Of a DNA stretch of 64,000 bases, positions 10,241-21,750 are shown piece by piece (position 1 is the stretch's first letter; each line of letters starts with the position of its first letter). Source of the DNA: Molossus alvarezi (taxonomy: Eukaryota > Chordata > Mammalia > Chiroptera > Molossidae); contig CM073898.1 in NCBI GenBank assembly GCA_037176705.1, positions 21,073,501-21,137,500 on the forward strand, read 5' to 3'. The notes under the pieces were generated by a model that ran no database searches, was not told the origin of the DNA, and saw nothing but the letters and a program-made list of their open reading frames with translations. A program made the position numbers and the translations under genes.

Positions 10241-13200
10241 CTGTAAAAATTTTTCCTGACTTAGAAAATTATCATTTCTTTCCTGACATGTAGAAAGCTT
10301 TCTCATCGAAAGGTAGAAAATTGACTCTGTGTTCCATAACATCACATCCTTAGGAAGCTGGGCGAGACTGGTTTTACTGACAAGTCCTGGAGAGCTGAGG
10401 TGACTGCCGCCTGTCACCAACCAGCGGGTGATCATGACAGGCACAGAGCCAGGTCTCCTGACTCCTACACCTCCTTTTCCTCTAGATGTCATCATGAGCG
10501 CTTTCACCCATGTCTTACCAGAGTGCGCCATCAAGAATCTGGGAGGGGCGTGCTCCCAAGGAGAAGATGACTCCTCCCAGAGAGGGGTCTGAGAGGGGAG
10601 TCGGCCTCCCTGCCTTCCCCAAACCACCCCCCTTCTCCATGACTTGCTGTGGCACTTGCAGTCCCACCAGCAGCCAATCCCCCGGCTTAATGAGGAGCTC
10701 CCAAGTGGAAAGGCCTGTGTGAGCAAGATGGACGGGAAACAGTGACCCGGGTGGGCTGGGAAGCATGTCCCCACAGGACGGAGCTGTTCATGAAAGACCT
10801 TGGACACTTTGAGTCGAGCAAGTGTCTCTGGGCCAGGCTACAAGATTTGGCAGGTGGGCCATGCTAGCCTCCCTGATTCTGGACCAGCTCTATCATGTGA
10901 GGGCTCAGAGTTGTGCCCGCAGAGGACAGCCAGGCCTTGCAGGGTAGACCAGCACCTCGCAGAGGCTAGAGACTAGAGCAAGTGAGGGCGGGAGGCTTGT
11001 TCCTGAGCACCCCGTTGTTAACTGAGGAGAACCTTTGAGGAGGTAATGGCTAAAGTTCCATGTGGGGGCTAAGAGCCATCATAACTTGGGCCATAATACC
11101 GCATGCAAGGGCCAGCAAGCCTGGGACACCTCAGATGCATTCCTAAAACAATGTTCTCTGTTCTGCAGCACACAGAATATTTTGTAATCCCAAATGGGCC
11201 AATTGCCTCTTGGCTTGCGTTAGTGAGATGCTATTATCTCAAAAGTGTAAATCTCGGCTCTATTAGCTTTGGACAGGTTTTGGGGCCTCAGACTGCTGTT
11301 TCGTGGTCTTGCCATGAGCTCTGATGTGCAGACAGCGAGAACAGATGTCAGACCCCCCAGAAGATCAAAGTGTCCGCGCTGCCTTAGAAAATCTGCCGAG
11401 GCCACGTGGCTCTCGGAATCTGTAGGAAGTATGTCATAAATATTCAAAGCAGATCAACTGAGTCGACTCGAAAGCGAACATGTTCTCCACCGCGCCTGTG
11501 GAAGACCAGACCTTGCGTCCAGGTGGCCATGACCGACGCCACTCCTGGTCAGCGCTGGTCCCCTGCCCCCTGGCGTGTGTCCATTTCCCCATATACCCAA
11601 ATTAATGTGGTGCAAAAAGTTTTTTCTATCCTCTGTCCTAAAACTATCCTAAAATTGTCGTGGTTGTTTGTCTTTTCAGAACTGAAAATAAGAGCCCACT
11701 GTTTCCAGCACTGAGGACAGTGACCCCAGACGGGGAAGCCGGAGGGTTTATGACTCAGGAAAAGAGCCCTCCCAGAGGGGCCCAGGCTGTTTTCCTTCCA
11801 CCTTTCCCTTTCCTATTCTCTGAATTTCTTTTTGATTCTTTTGTACAAGTTTCTCCACCTGCCCCTCGCCACGTCGGTTCCAGCCGCGTCTCCCTGGCCC
11901 CCGCCCGCCGCCCCTGGGTCTCCTCCCTGCCCACTTTCCCCTCCGCATCGGCAGGCCCAGATTTCTGCCGGCCTCTCTCCCATTTACTCCAAAGCTTGTC
12001 ATTGCTTTTAACTTGCGGCTAAAAATGAGCAGAAGGCCAGCAGGAGGACTTTGAAAAAGACAAGCTCCCCCATGCCCACTCTTGGTGGCGTTGACTCCGG
12101 GTCGGGAGGGCGTGCGGACTGGACGCCTGCCCCGCTCCCTGCGGCCGGCCACGGCTTTCTCCTTACACTGCGCACTTTTGTGTAAAGACCTTTCGCCAGT
12201 ACGGCCCGGTAGAACAAATGTTAAATGGAAAAAACCCTCAAAGTAGACATTTTTAAGACCGATCTTAACGTCCTTAAGATTATCTATGCCCAAACCTGCA
12301 TCTGATAGTAACATCTTTTTCAAACATCCTTTTCTGAAAACAGCCACCCCGAAATTGCTACTGTGTGAAAGTTCCTGAGCCATTTGTACTTTGTGGTTTT
12401 TAACAGGAGTGTCTCCAGGCTGGCTGTGCCCCGCAGAGGTTATCACCCAGCTCTCGATAGACACAAAATTGTGACAAGTGCATGATGTCCCGGCTAAAAA
12501 CTACCTGCCACCGACGGCCGTAATTGACAAGGGTAGCACATTTCGCCACATGGTATGAGCTATCTCTGTTCCCAAAGAGGCAGCTCTCCTGGTGTGACAA
12601 ATTGTTTGTGGGACAACACACGTTATAGCCCAGACAGTTAGACAAAACACCCCACTGCAGTTGAAACCACAGTCTGGGCCCCTGAATAAGAAACATGCAA
12701 AATCCCACCTGCCGGCCGACACTGAGGCTCGATTTTCTCCCCTGCTCCTTTTTTCAACCAAGAAAATCAAATGTCAAAGGAGTGTAATGTTGAGAAAAGG
12801 ACCCGGGGTGAGGTTCCTACATACACTTGATTCAGTTAGCGATATTTGAGGTGGCCCAACTACAGGCAGCTTGGATGGTGTGTCTGAGGTCAAGCTGCTT
12901 GCGATTAGGAGTTTAAACCCTGATGTTTAATTGTTTGCAGACAGATGTAGCGTAATGGCTAACAACACAGCAGATATAGTCTCAGCAGGCACCTGTGGTC
13001 TGGCCTGGCTGTCTGTTAAAGATTGATATACTCTGCAGAAGAATCCCTGCCAACATTAAGTTCTCATGCGCTCTGCCGTTTGTACCCAATATTTATGATA
13101 CTGGGAGGTAGGATTTTTTTCCATAGGTGGAAGGTGAGATGATTGGGAATGAAATAGGGGTAGGAGGGTTGATTTGGGGCGTCCGTTCTGTCAGGGAAAA

Positions 13201-13548
13201 GTCTTAAGGTTGTATGAAATGTTTAAAACCTCTCTCTTTCCAAGTGATGGCTTCTCCTGATGATGTAACAAGATGGGAATGTTGTGCTGTCTTTAGTAAA
13301 TCTGTGGTATTCGTATCTGTTGGGTATTAATGTGTATCATGTGTGTTGAAAGCATGGGTACCTTCTATATTTTCAGTCATGAGCAAAGGTCTATACTTTT
13401 ATCAGCTATGTGTAATATACACATGTGTGTACAATATACACAGAGCAAAGCGTACATACAATTTCTCTTGTGTTCCCGTTCTTTTCCCTGGGAGCACTGT
13501 AAATGTCCATAGAAATGGTTTATGAGGCTCAATCTCCAGGGCTGGAGG
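10241..13548. other. Intergenic DNA, no gene seen
   Basis: About 3.3 kb without a recognised exon or young repeat. Open frames at 11748-12464 (-) and 10229-10807 (-) have no domains that I can identify and no supporting splice or promoter context. A GC-rich patch lies near 11870-12150. It is duplicated at about 23636-26948 with very few differences, including 5 extra bases near 24849. Confidence 0.4.
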
Positions 13549-13617
13549 TGTGCAGGAGGCAGCAGATCGATGTTTCTCTCTCCCTCTCTTTCTCTCTCTC
13601 TATAAAAAAGAAAATCA
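13549..13617 (+). mobile_element. Ves1 SINE 3' fragment, split by a second SINE
   Basis: The sequence 'gtgcaggaggcagcagatcg', a TC-rich run and 'tataaaaaagaaaatca' match the 3' part of a Ves1 SINE. Its A-rich tail resumes after the inserted SINE at about 13864 and runs into TAAA repeats (to about 13924). Confidence 0.7.
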
Positions 13618-13863
13618 GCCCTGGCTAGTTTGGCTCAGCGGTTAGAGCGTCGGCCTGCGGTCCGAAGAGACCCGGGTTTGGTTCCAGCTAAGGGCGCGTA
13701 CTTCGGTTGCAGTTTGTCCCTGGCCCTGGTTGGTCGTGCGGGTGGCAGCCACTCGATGTGTCCCTTCACATCGATGTTTCTCACTCTCTCTCCCTTCCTC
13801 TCTCTCCCTCCCACTCTATCTGTACAAAAATGGAAAAATATCCTCGGGTGAGGATAAAAAAAA
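13618..13863 (+). mobile_element. Ves-type SINE nested in an older SINE tail
   Basis: A full-length element with box A-like 'tggctcagcggttagagcg', box B-like 'gggtttggttcc' and a tail 'gtgaggataaaaa'. The 14-bp target duplication AAAAAAGAAAATCA lies at 13604-13617 and 13864-13877, within the tail of the older Ves1 fragment, so the order of insertion is readable. Its duplicate is at 27018-27263. Confidence 0.95.
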
Positions 13864-13955
13864 AAAAAAGAAAATCAATAGAAAGGGAAAAAAAAAATCT
13901 TAAAAAAAATAAATAAATAAATAAGAGCCGTACCAAAGGAAAAGCCTGTTTTCTG

Positions 13956-14405
13956 GAGCCTGGGTACACCTGCAGCGTGGGAGCCTGGGTACGCCTGCAG
14001 CGTGGGAGCCTTGGCACAGCTGCAGCGTGGGAGCCTTGGTACACCTGCAGCGTGGGAGCCTGGGCACACCTGCAGCGTGGGAGTCTTGGTACACCTGCAG
14101 CGTGGGAGCCTGGGTACACCTGCAGCGTGGGAGCCTGGGCACGCCTGCAGCGTGGGAGCCTTGGCACAGCTGCAGCGTGGGAGCCCTGGCACACCTGCAG
14201 CATGGGAGCCTGGGTACGCCTGCAGCGTGGGAGCCTGGGTACGCCTGCAGCGTGGGAGCCTTGGCACGCCTGCAGCGTGGGAGCCTGGGCACGCCTGCAG
14301 CGTGGGAGCCTGGGCACGCCTGCAGCGTGGGAGCCTGGGCACACTTGCAGAGTGGGAGCCTGGGCACGCCTGCAGCGTGGGAGTCTTGGCACGCCTGCAG
14401 CGTGG
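13956..14405 (+). repeat. 25-bp minisatellite, 18 units
   Basis: Eighteen 25-bp units of the type gagcctgggyacrcctgcagcgtgg follow each other with no length change. Variation is by base substitution only. Because 25 is not a multiple of 3, the array is open in all forward frames and in reverse frames, giving several apparent repeat proteins (Gly-Ala-Trp-Arg-Leu-Gln-type on +, Ala-Gly-Val-Pro-Arg-Leu-Pro-type on -). These are artefacts. Each unit centres on CTGCAG or, once, cttgcag. The array at 27356-27805 has the same unit number and variant order. Confidence 0.97.
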
Positions 14406-15039
14406 CGGTGGACCGGGACATCTGCTTTCGGTTCTGTTGTTACCAGATCAAATGCAGCCTTCGTCTTCCAGCCCATCCCAGCCCGGTTCCAGGTCCCATC
14501 TCACCGTGTTCCCAGGTGGCCCTTACATCCTGCCGCCCGAGTCCATTTTTGGATCATTCTAGTCGTTTCCTTTCCAGTTCCTCCACTCCATAGTCAATCC
14601 GTCAGTAAATTCTGTCTCTGTTACCTCAAACAATGTCCAAATACGCTTTTCTCCAACTGGACTCACACCCTCAGTCCACTCGCTGGCCTCCTGGAAGGGG
14701 CCCGTGTCCCCTGTGGCCCCGTCGGACCCACCTCGTGGAACAGCTGCAATAACCATCCAGACACACCTCAGGCAGCCCCGCGACTGTCCTGCTTGCTGTC
14801 CCATGTCCCGTGTGCTTCCCCAGATGCTTTCCTTTCTCTCAGAGGCATTTGAAAGTCCTCATGACGGCAGCACCGTATCCCCTGCCTCCGGGCTCTCGTC
14901 GGCCTCGCACACAGTGTCACGTCCTGCCGTCCCTGGCACCACGGTCAACAGCCAGCTTCTTTCAGCTCGTGCGGCAAGTCGAGCGCTTGCCCATCTCCGA
15001 GGCTGCCTGTCCCCCTGCCCCGACTGGTCACATAATTCC
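14406..15039. other. Intergenic DNA, no gene seen
   Basis: GC-moderate sequence after the minisatellite; parts may be the 5' section of the L2 element that follows. No exon is recognised. Confidence 0.35.
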
Positions 15040-15597
15040 ACCCTTGCTGTCGTGTGGGTCTCAGCACAAATGTCACGTCCTCAAAGTTTTCCCCAAACCA
15101 TCTTTAAAGTAGATCCTCTCTATCCGCCATTCTCTCCTTGGCTTTCGCGATAATCTGTGATGACGCTTCCTAGTTACATTACTGTTGTTTTCCCACATGA
15201 GACTCTAAGTCTAATGAAAGTAGGAACCATGCATATTTAAAAAAAAATTTTCTTTATTGTTATTTAGAGTGAGGAAGGGAGAGGGAGAGAGAGATAGAAA
15301 CATTGATGAGAGAGAACATCAATTGGCTGCCTCCTGCACGCCCCCCATTGGGGATCAGGCCCACAACCTGGGCATGTGCCTTGACCAGGAATCGAACCGG
15401 CGACCTCTTGGTGCATGGGTCGATGCTCAACCACTGACCCTCACCAGCCGGGCACCATATATATTTTTTGAACAGGGTAATATAATTTTTTGAAAATATT
15501 TTAATAGTTTTCATTTTTCATGTATCCTCAGTGCTTAGCACAGTATCTGGCACAAACTAGGTGCTCAGTAAACACTTGTCGAATGAATGAACAGAAA
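15040..15597 (+). mobile_element. L2 LINE 3' end, split by a SINE
   Basis: The L2-like text 'cagcacaaatgtcacgtcctc' and 'gactctaagtctaatgaaag' precedes the SINE. 'cacagtatctggcacaaacta' (in part) and 'gtgctcagtaaacacttg', ending in gaatgaatga, follow it. This is the usual terminal part of L2 in mammals. It is inactive and diverged. Its duplicate lies at 28440-28997. Confidence 0.75.
15238..15453 (-). mobile_element. Ves1-type SINE, antisense, inside L2
   Basis: The reverse complement starts 'gcccggctggtgagggtcag' and has a box B-like 'ggttcgattcc', the 'aggcacatgcccaggttg' body and a TC-rich tail. The candidate target duplication is imperfect: accatgcatattt before and accatatatattt after. 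Its duplicate is at 28638-28853. Confidence 0.92.
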
Positions 15598-16287
15598 ATA
15601 CTTATAAATGTTATGGAAAAGTCCACCTACCAAAATTTCAACGTTAGTTCTACCTCTGTTTCCTAAGGCACCATAAAAGGACCCTGCAGCTCCTTATACA
15701 TGACCGCTTTTCATTTGCTTTCTGCACTGTGTAGACCTTTCCTCCTTCCTCGCGCGACCTGGCTCCAACTGCTTCACTGAACTGATCCTTTTCGGTTGGA
15801 AGACTCATTTGGCAACATCCCTCATAAAACAAAAGAAGCGGATGTGTTCTGACTGCCACAGAATCCAGTTGGCCTCACCCTCCCCGATGAGAATCATATC
15901 TAGCTTCTAGGTCTTTCATTTTTAGGATCTGTGGGTTTTTTTTTCCTTCAACGTATTGCAAAATAGAACATTTCCCAAGATTTCTGTCTTCTTTCCCATT
16001 TTCCATGATTTCTCAAACTCACGGCCAGGGGCTCTGAGATTATATCTGCAATTTTTTTTTTTCACACTCTGGAATATAATTTGTCCGGGCCTAGAGGTTT
16101 GAAATCATTTATGATGTCAAGATCGTTTTTATTCCCTGACTTAATGTGGGCCCCGTTTTAGAATTCATAATCCATTCTCCTTGCTCCATAAGATGGAATT
16201 TGAATATTTGGTAATTGTTATTTTGTTGCCTGTTAACATTCTATCATCTTTTTGGATCTGTTACTTCCTTGTGCTTCTTTTCTTCCT
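15598..16287. other. Intergenic DNA up to the gap
   Basis: AT-rich unique-looking sequence with no exon seen. It enters a CT-rich tract ('gtgcttcttttcttcct') at the last bases before the gap. The same sequence at 28998-29687 continues uninterrupted past this point. Confidence 0.5.
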
Positions 16288-16487
16288 NNNNNNNNNNNNN
16301 NNNNNNNNNNNNNNNNNNNNNNNNNNNNNNNNNNNNNNNNNNNNNNNNNNNNNNNNNNNNNNNNNNNNNNNNNNNNNNNNNNNNNNNNNNNNNNNNNNNN
16401 NNNNNNNNNNNNNNNNNNNNNNNNNNNNNNNNNNNNNNNNNNNNNNNNNNNNNNNNNNNNNNNNNNNNNNNNNNNNNNNNNNNNNNN
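16288..16487. other. Assembly gap, 200 N
   Basis: Exactly 200 N, a round number that indicates a scaffold placeholder and not a measured distance. CT-rich sequence lies on both sides. Frames drawn across the gap are meaningless. Confidence 0.99.
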
Positions 16488-16679
16488 GTCCTCCTCCTCC
16501 TCCTCCTCCTCTTACTCCTCCTCCTCCTTCGCCTTTGCCTTCTCCTCTCCTTCTTCTTCTCCTTGTCCTCCTCCTCGTCCTTCTTCTCCTCCTCCTCGTC
16601 CTTTTCTTCCTCCTCCTCCTCTTCCTTCTTCTCCTCCTCCTTCTCCTCTTCTTCTCTCTCTTCCTCTCTCTCTCTCTAT
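16488..16679 (+). repeat. 3' end of the polypyrimidine VNTR (copy 2)
   Basis: CT-rich tract matching 3080-3271, with one extra C and one missing C relative to copy 1. The rest of the VNTR upstream is lost in the gap. Confidence 0.95.
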
Positions 16680-16862
16680 CAAAAATGGTGGCTTCAGAGT
16701 TAAGCACCTCATTCCACATCGCATCTGGAGTGTGAACCCTGGGCTCTGACTTCAGAGCCCAGGCCCTTGGCTGCCACACTACCACCGGGACCAGAGGAAG
16801 CTGTGGCACGAGAATAGATCCCAGATTCCTGGCATGAGGCCCCTTCGCAAGGAGTGTACTGG

Positions 16863-17071
16863 CTGTTGTTTATTGATCACCTATTAGGAGCTTCATCTTC
16901 TTAATCCTCACATCTCTGCGAGGACAGCCCAGTTCTTGCCCCATTTTGCAGGTGAGGAAATTGAGATACAGAGATGTTAAGTAACTTGCCCCAGGTCACA
17001 CAGCTGGTAATGGGGGCGCCAGACTGGCATTCGGATATGTCAGATTCCAAAGTCCCTGTATTTGCAGCTGT
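16863..17071 (-). mobile_element. MIR SINE, antisense (copy 2)
   Basis: Same element as 3455-3663, identical as far as I compared it. Confidence 0.85.
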
Positions 17072-17129
17072 AATATGTAAATTACGAAAATCAGCTAAAG
17101 CCACAAACAATGTCTTGAAGTATTCTAAA

Positions 17130-17327
17130 TGGGTGGTTCTCACCGGGGAAATTTTACCCTCCAGGGCACATTGGAAGGGTCCAGAGACATTTTTGATGGC
17201 CGCACTGGGAGGGGAGTGCTACTGGCCTCTGGTGGTTGGAGACTAGAGATGCTGCTGAACATCCTGCCACGCACGGGACAGCCCCCAAAAGAACGAAATG
17301 GGAACAGCGTGGAGGTTGAAAACCCTG
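17130..17327 (+). mobile_element. MER5A-type element (copy 2)
   Basis: Same element as 3722-3918 with one extra G in the 'cactgggaggggag' run. Confidence 0.85.
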
Positions 17328-18646
17328 TCCTAAATTTAAATGAATTCCAACACATGTTCCAATCTGCTGCAAAATTCTTAATTAAAGGTAAAAGAATCCT
17401 GATTCCGATTTTGTTTCAACTTGACTTTGCCCCTTCCAGAACCTTTTGGCCATGAGACCACAGGTTCCTGTTTCTGTCCCCTGGGGACAGATGGTGTGAG
17501 GGACCGTGGTGACCTGCCCCAGCCCGGAGAGCTGGCGGAGACTGGGAGCACACCTCACCAGCCTCCGGGTCGAGGCGCATGGACACTGACCCTGGACAAT
17601 GCCAAGGGCAGGGCTCCTTGGAGGCAGAGCAGCCATTTCTTATTTGACAGTTGTTGGGTATTTCTCAGGGTTCAGTTAAGTCTTTCCAAGTGTAAAGAAC
17701 TTTTTGAATATGAAACTGTATCGGGCTGCAGCACGTTGTGGTGCAGGCCAAGCCCCTGGGATGAGTCAGGACTGTAATCCCTGGTGCACCTCGCTCTAAT
17801 TTGCACAAAGGCACCAAATGAGCGAGCAGAGACCCAACACTGCAGAGCCAGGTGTGAGGAGCTGAGTTTTAGAGTCTTTGCATTGCAAAAATATGTAATG
17901 ACGCCATGACTACTCTGAATTCAGTAACACATTAAGGTGAACTTACATTTTATTAATGAAGCAACACCTATCCTTTTGAAAAATTGTCGTTCCAACATAG
18001 GCCAGAGGGACTTTATTCAGGGCACAGACCGTGCTTGGCCCCGGGGGTCTGGGGACCCTCCATCACCCCAGTCGCTCCCAGAGTCTGGGGCTGCAGGTGA
18101 GACAGTCCTGCGCTAGTCCCTAGTTTAAGACTCATTTTAGGGGCAGAAGGCCAACGGGCAATAGATGAACGTTTGAAATATTATTGTCACACAATAAAAA
18201 ATTCAAGCTTTAAACATTTTCATTTTTCCCAGTTGTTGGAAAAAAATTAAGCCCCTGGATAAAAACCAGAGAAATAACGGCATCCAAACCCCTCTGCCAG
18301 CCTCGCCTCTGCCGCAGCTCTGATCTCCGCACCAGGCCTTAGGTTGTCCTGCGGACGGCCCCATCCTGTGAGGAAACAGGGCGGCCAAAGCGGGCTCACA
18401 GCTGCTCGTGTGGAAACAGTGTGGTAACTAATGAAGAAGAACACAGGATACGCTGTTTCGCGTACTCACAGCTGTGGGCGTACTTGTGCCCTGCACTGCG
18501 CCTCGGACGTAACGTAAAACTTTCCAGGGGCCACATGAAGACAGTAAAAAGAAAGGGGCAAAATTAATTTTAACAACATATTTTGTTTAACCCAATATAT
18601 CAAAACTATTATCTTTTCAACATGTAAACAATTATCAAAAAATATG

Positions 18647-18808
18647 CCGGCCCTGGCCGGTTTGGCTCAGCGGTAGAGCATTGGCCTGCGGTCCGGAGAG
18701 ACCCGGGTTCGGTTCCCGCTAAGGGCACGTACCTCGGTTGCAGTTTGTCCCCGGCCCTGGTTGGGTCGTGCGGGTGGCAGCCACTCAATGTGTCCCTTTC
18801 ACGTCAAA

Positions 18809-18843
<35 letters not shown>

Positions 18844-18893
18844 CCACTCTATCTGAACAAAATATCGAAAAATGTCCTTGGGTGAGGATAAAA
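18647..18893 (+). mobile_element. Ves-type SINE (copy 2)
   Basis: Same insertion as 5237-5491. It differs by 'ccggagag' for 'cccaagag', 'cactcaatg' for 'cactcgatg', and a TC tract of about 28 bp instead of 36. Confidence 0.93.
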
Positions 18894-21515
18894 AAAAAAT
18901 ATGACGAAACACTAGAAATAACATGTGCTGACGTGTGCCCACACCAAGAATACCTTACATGACATAATGGTGAAAATCAAGTGTTGTCCTGCCCAAGCCA
19001 ATCTGCGGGTAACCGAACAACTGCTTCCACTTTAAAATGTGAATGTAAATGAACTGAAGCTAAATAAAATGTAAAACCCAGGCCTCAGTCCCGCTAGCCA
19101 CGCGGGGAGTGGCTGGCGTGCTGGACGGCTCTGGACTGTCCACACGTGTTAACAGACCTCTCTCCACGCCACACAGGTTCCTCCACTACATCCAGTGGTT
19201 TGGAGAGAAGTTCTAGAACCTTCTCTGTATAACATTAGGGCGAAGCCGTGGCTGCTGTTAGGGTGCTCCTCCCGAATGTAAGTTGCCGTCTTGTGCCCCG
19301 TAGTGCTCGCCACCCACAGTTGAAGGCCATTCCCAGGCCGGCTGGTTTTCGGGGGTGAGAGGCCCTGTGACTTGGATCTTGTCTCTAGGAGCGTGGTTTT
19401 CAGAAGGGTGAAGAAAGGCAAACTCCCAAGGAAAAACGTCATGGGTGAAACTCGGCCTGAACCTGAGTAGGGAGGAGGGTGGAGGGGTGGGGGGCTCCAT
19501 CTCAGAGGGAAATCCAGCCCCTCACGTGGTGTGGTCAAAGCCGGAGGAAGAAAGAGGATCTGTAGGAAAAACCCATTCAGGCAGAAAAGTTTCAGTGGAC
19601 ACAGAGCAGCGAACCCAAGGTCTACATAGCATGAAATAGGACGTGGTCAGTACCTCTACTGACCTCCCTTGGCTATTCCGGAGTTGTTAGCAATTAGACA
19701 CACCCCAAACTTGTTTAGCATCACACCACCTGCTGCGTCACGCGGCCAGCGTTATTTGTCATCCAATCTGATCTCAGTGTTGGCCATATTATTGGATATC
19801 CTGTGAAACAGAATCTAAAAATACACGTTTCCCCCTCTAAATCAATGCTAACCTTACAACTGGAGTCGCAACTCCAACCTTGCTGTTGCCGACTTTTCTC
19901 ACTTTCAAGGAGGAGGTGATACTACGGAACTCCCCATCTCACTCCAGTGTTTGCACTGGGCCGGGCAGCCGGAGGGTCTGTTTATAAAGGGGAGCTGTGC
20001 TCCCTTTCACCCCATGCAGGGTCCCCTGCCTTTCAGGACACAGCGCCCCGTCTTAAACCGTAGAGTCCGTCTCCCCCCATGGAAGGTTCTCAGCTGAAGT
20101 TATTTTCATCTCTGAGAATTTCTCCGGAGCTGTTTCTGTGGTGAAGGATAAAAGGGATAAAGGATGCAGCTGCCCAAAGTCAGTTCAGTGCCTCTTTAAA
20201 GCCAGGCCTTGCACCCACAGCTCCACCACGTCCTTTTATGGCGAGCTCCGCAGTCGCGGCGGGCTGAGGGAGCAGATGGAGCAGCACGTTCTCCCGGGCT
20301 TGTGCTTTGCTCTTGTGTGATCGCTGTAGGGGCGCCTTCCAGCACCTCCTACGGAAGCCAGCGAAAGCAGAAAGGCCCTCAGAACCAGCTCTGTTGCCCC
20401 ATATGGCTGTTAAACATGACCGTTCGGAGGGCAGCCCGGTGCTTCTTGCCCCTGCAGTAGATCATTCATGCTGCCGGGTGCTTCTCTGTAATACTCTTTT
20501 TTAAATATATTATTATTGTTGAAAGTATTACAGAGGTCCCCCTGAGTCCCCCATTGACCCCTCCTTCCCGCTCCCACCCCCCCTGCCTTCCCCAGCCCAG
20601 TGTCCATGTGGACTGGTTGTACATCTATGCATGTAAGTTCTTTGGTCTCTTGCCTCGCCTGCCAGCCCCATCCCTTTGAGGCTGGTCAGTCTGCTCCCTA
20701 CTTCCGTGATTCTGGATCTCCTTGGGTCGACAGACTTTTCTGCAATATTCTTGAAAACCCTCGTTACATTGATCAGAAACCAAACAGGCAGGAGTCGGGG
20801 CTGCAAGATCTGTTCACAGAGAGAAACCCACATTCCCCCGTTTCCACGTTCTGCAGAGCACATACATCAAACGCGCAGTTGTCTCCAGGGTCCATGGCGA
20901 TGCCACATTTATCTGTGAAGGCTAGTAGTTGAAGGACGCTGTGTGTGTTTGATATCAAAAGAAAAGAGGGACCGCTTTTTCTTTCCCCAGAAATGGACGT
21001 GCCTCTGAAGACAGAACAGGCCTGGTTTTCTTCTTGCTTTCTCTCTGCAACTGCTGTGTGCTATGTGTTTTAATTCTCTAGAAAGAGTTAAACTTCTTAG
21101 AGACATTAACCTCAAATGGAAGTGATTGGGCGAGGGCCTGAACTGGTTCTTTATGAGAAATACAAGACTCCCAGGGATTCCAGCCGTCGAGAAGCATCAC
21201 AGAGCTTGCCCAGGAAGCACGGCATTGGCGAGAAGGGAATTAGGTGCCTTTTTACCATGTTTACGTGGACATGGGTTCTGGGTTTTACAAATAGAGAAAC
21301 ATGTACAGGTCCATGGGGATAGTGGACTGAAATGTAGAGAGAGAAAGAGAAAGATTCTTTTGTGTTTTAAAGCGAAGCAGCGCAGCCAAGTCCGAGAAGT
21401 AAGAGCAGAAAGGCAGAGGTATGACATTGTTTTCTCTCTTTACTTCTCTTTTGGGGCATCTCAGAGAGAGAAGCTAGTTTCACAACATGGATGGAAGGGG
21501 TAGTAAACGTTTTTA

Positions 21516-21733
21516 TTTTTATTATTTTTTTCTTTATTGATGTTAGAGAGAGAGGAAGGGAGAGGGAGAAAGAGATAGAAACATTGATGAGGGAGAACAT
21601 CGACTGGCTGCCTCCTGCATGCCCCCCACTGAGGACAGGCCCACAACCTGGGCATGTGCCCTGACTGGGAATCGAACTGGCGACCTTTTGGTGCATGAGT
21701 CAATGCTCAACCACTGAGCCACACCAGCTGGGC
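21516..21733 (-). mobile_element. Ves1-type SINE, antisense (copy 2)
   Basis: Same insertion, with the same flanking direct repeats, as 8115-8332. Confidence 0.95.
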
Positions 21734-21750
21734 GGTAGTAAAAGTTTTTA

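Larger units (their letters stand above)
3080..16287. repeat. Large near-identical segment, copy 1
   Basis: This 13,208-bp segment recurs in the same orientation at 16488-29687. The coordinate offset is 13,408 at the start and 13,400 at the end. It moves in small steps at a few indels: single bases near 3790, 4166 and 6286, 8 bp less in a TC repeat, 6 bp less in a GT repeat, and 5 bp more near 11454. I counted about 16 single-base differences by eye, for example at 4981, 7220, 9015, 10678 and 15703. Copy 1 ends at the first base before the N gap. Confidence 0.97.

Noticed and set aside
11748..12464. 238-codon frame on - strand (and its duplicate at 25148)
   Set aside because: It has no recognisable domain, a basic Gly/Arg-rich middle from a GC-rich patch, and no supporting signals. 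I keep it only as intergenic sequence.
13781..14852. Repeat proteins of 155-291 residues on both strands
   Set aside because: They come from the 25-bp minisatellite, whose unit has no stop in several frames. Frames in both directions overlap fully, which is not expected of genes.
16181..16809. Open frames spanning the N gap
   Set aside because: The central part is undetermined sequence, and the ends are CT-rich tract and intergenic DNA.
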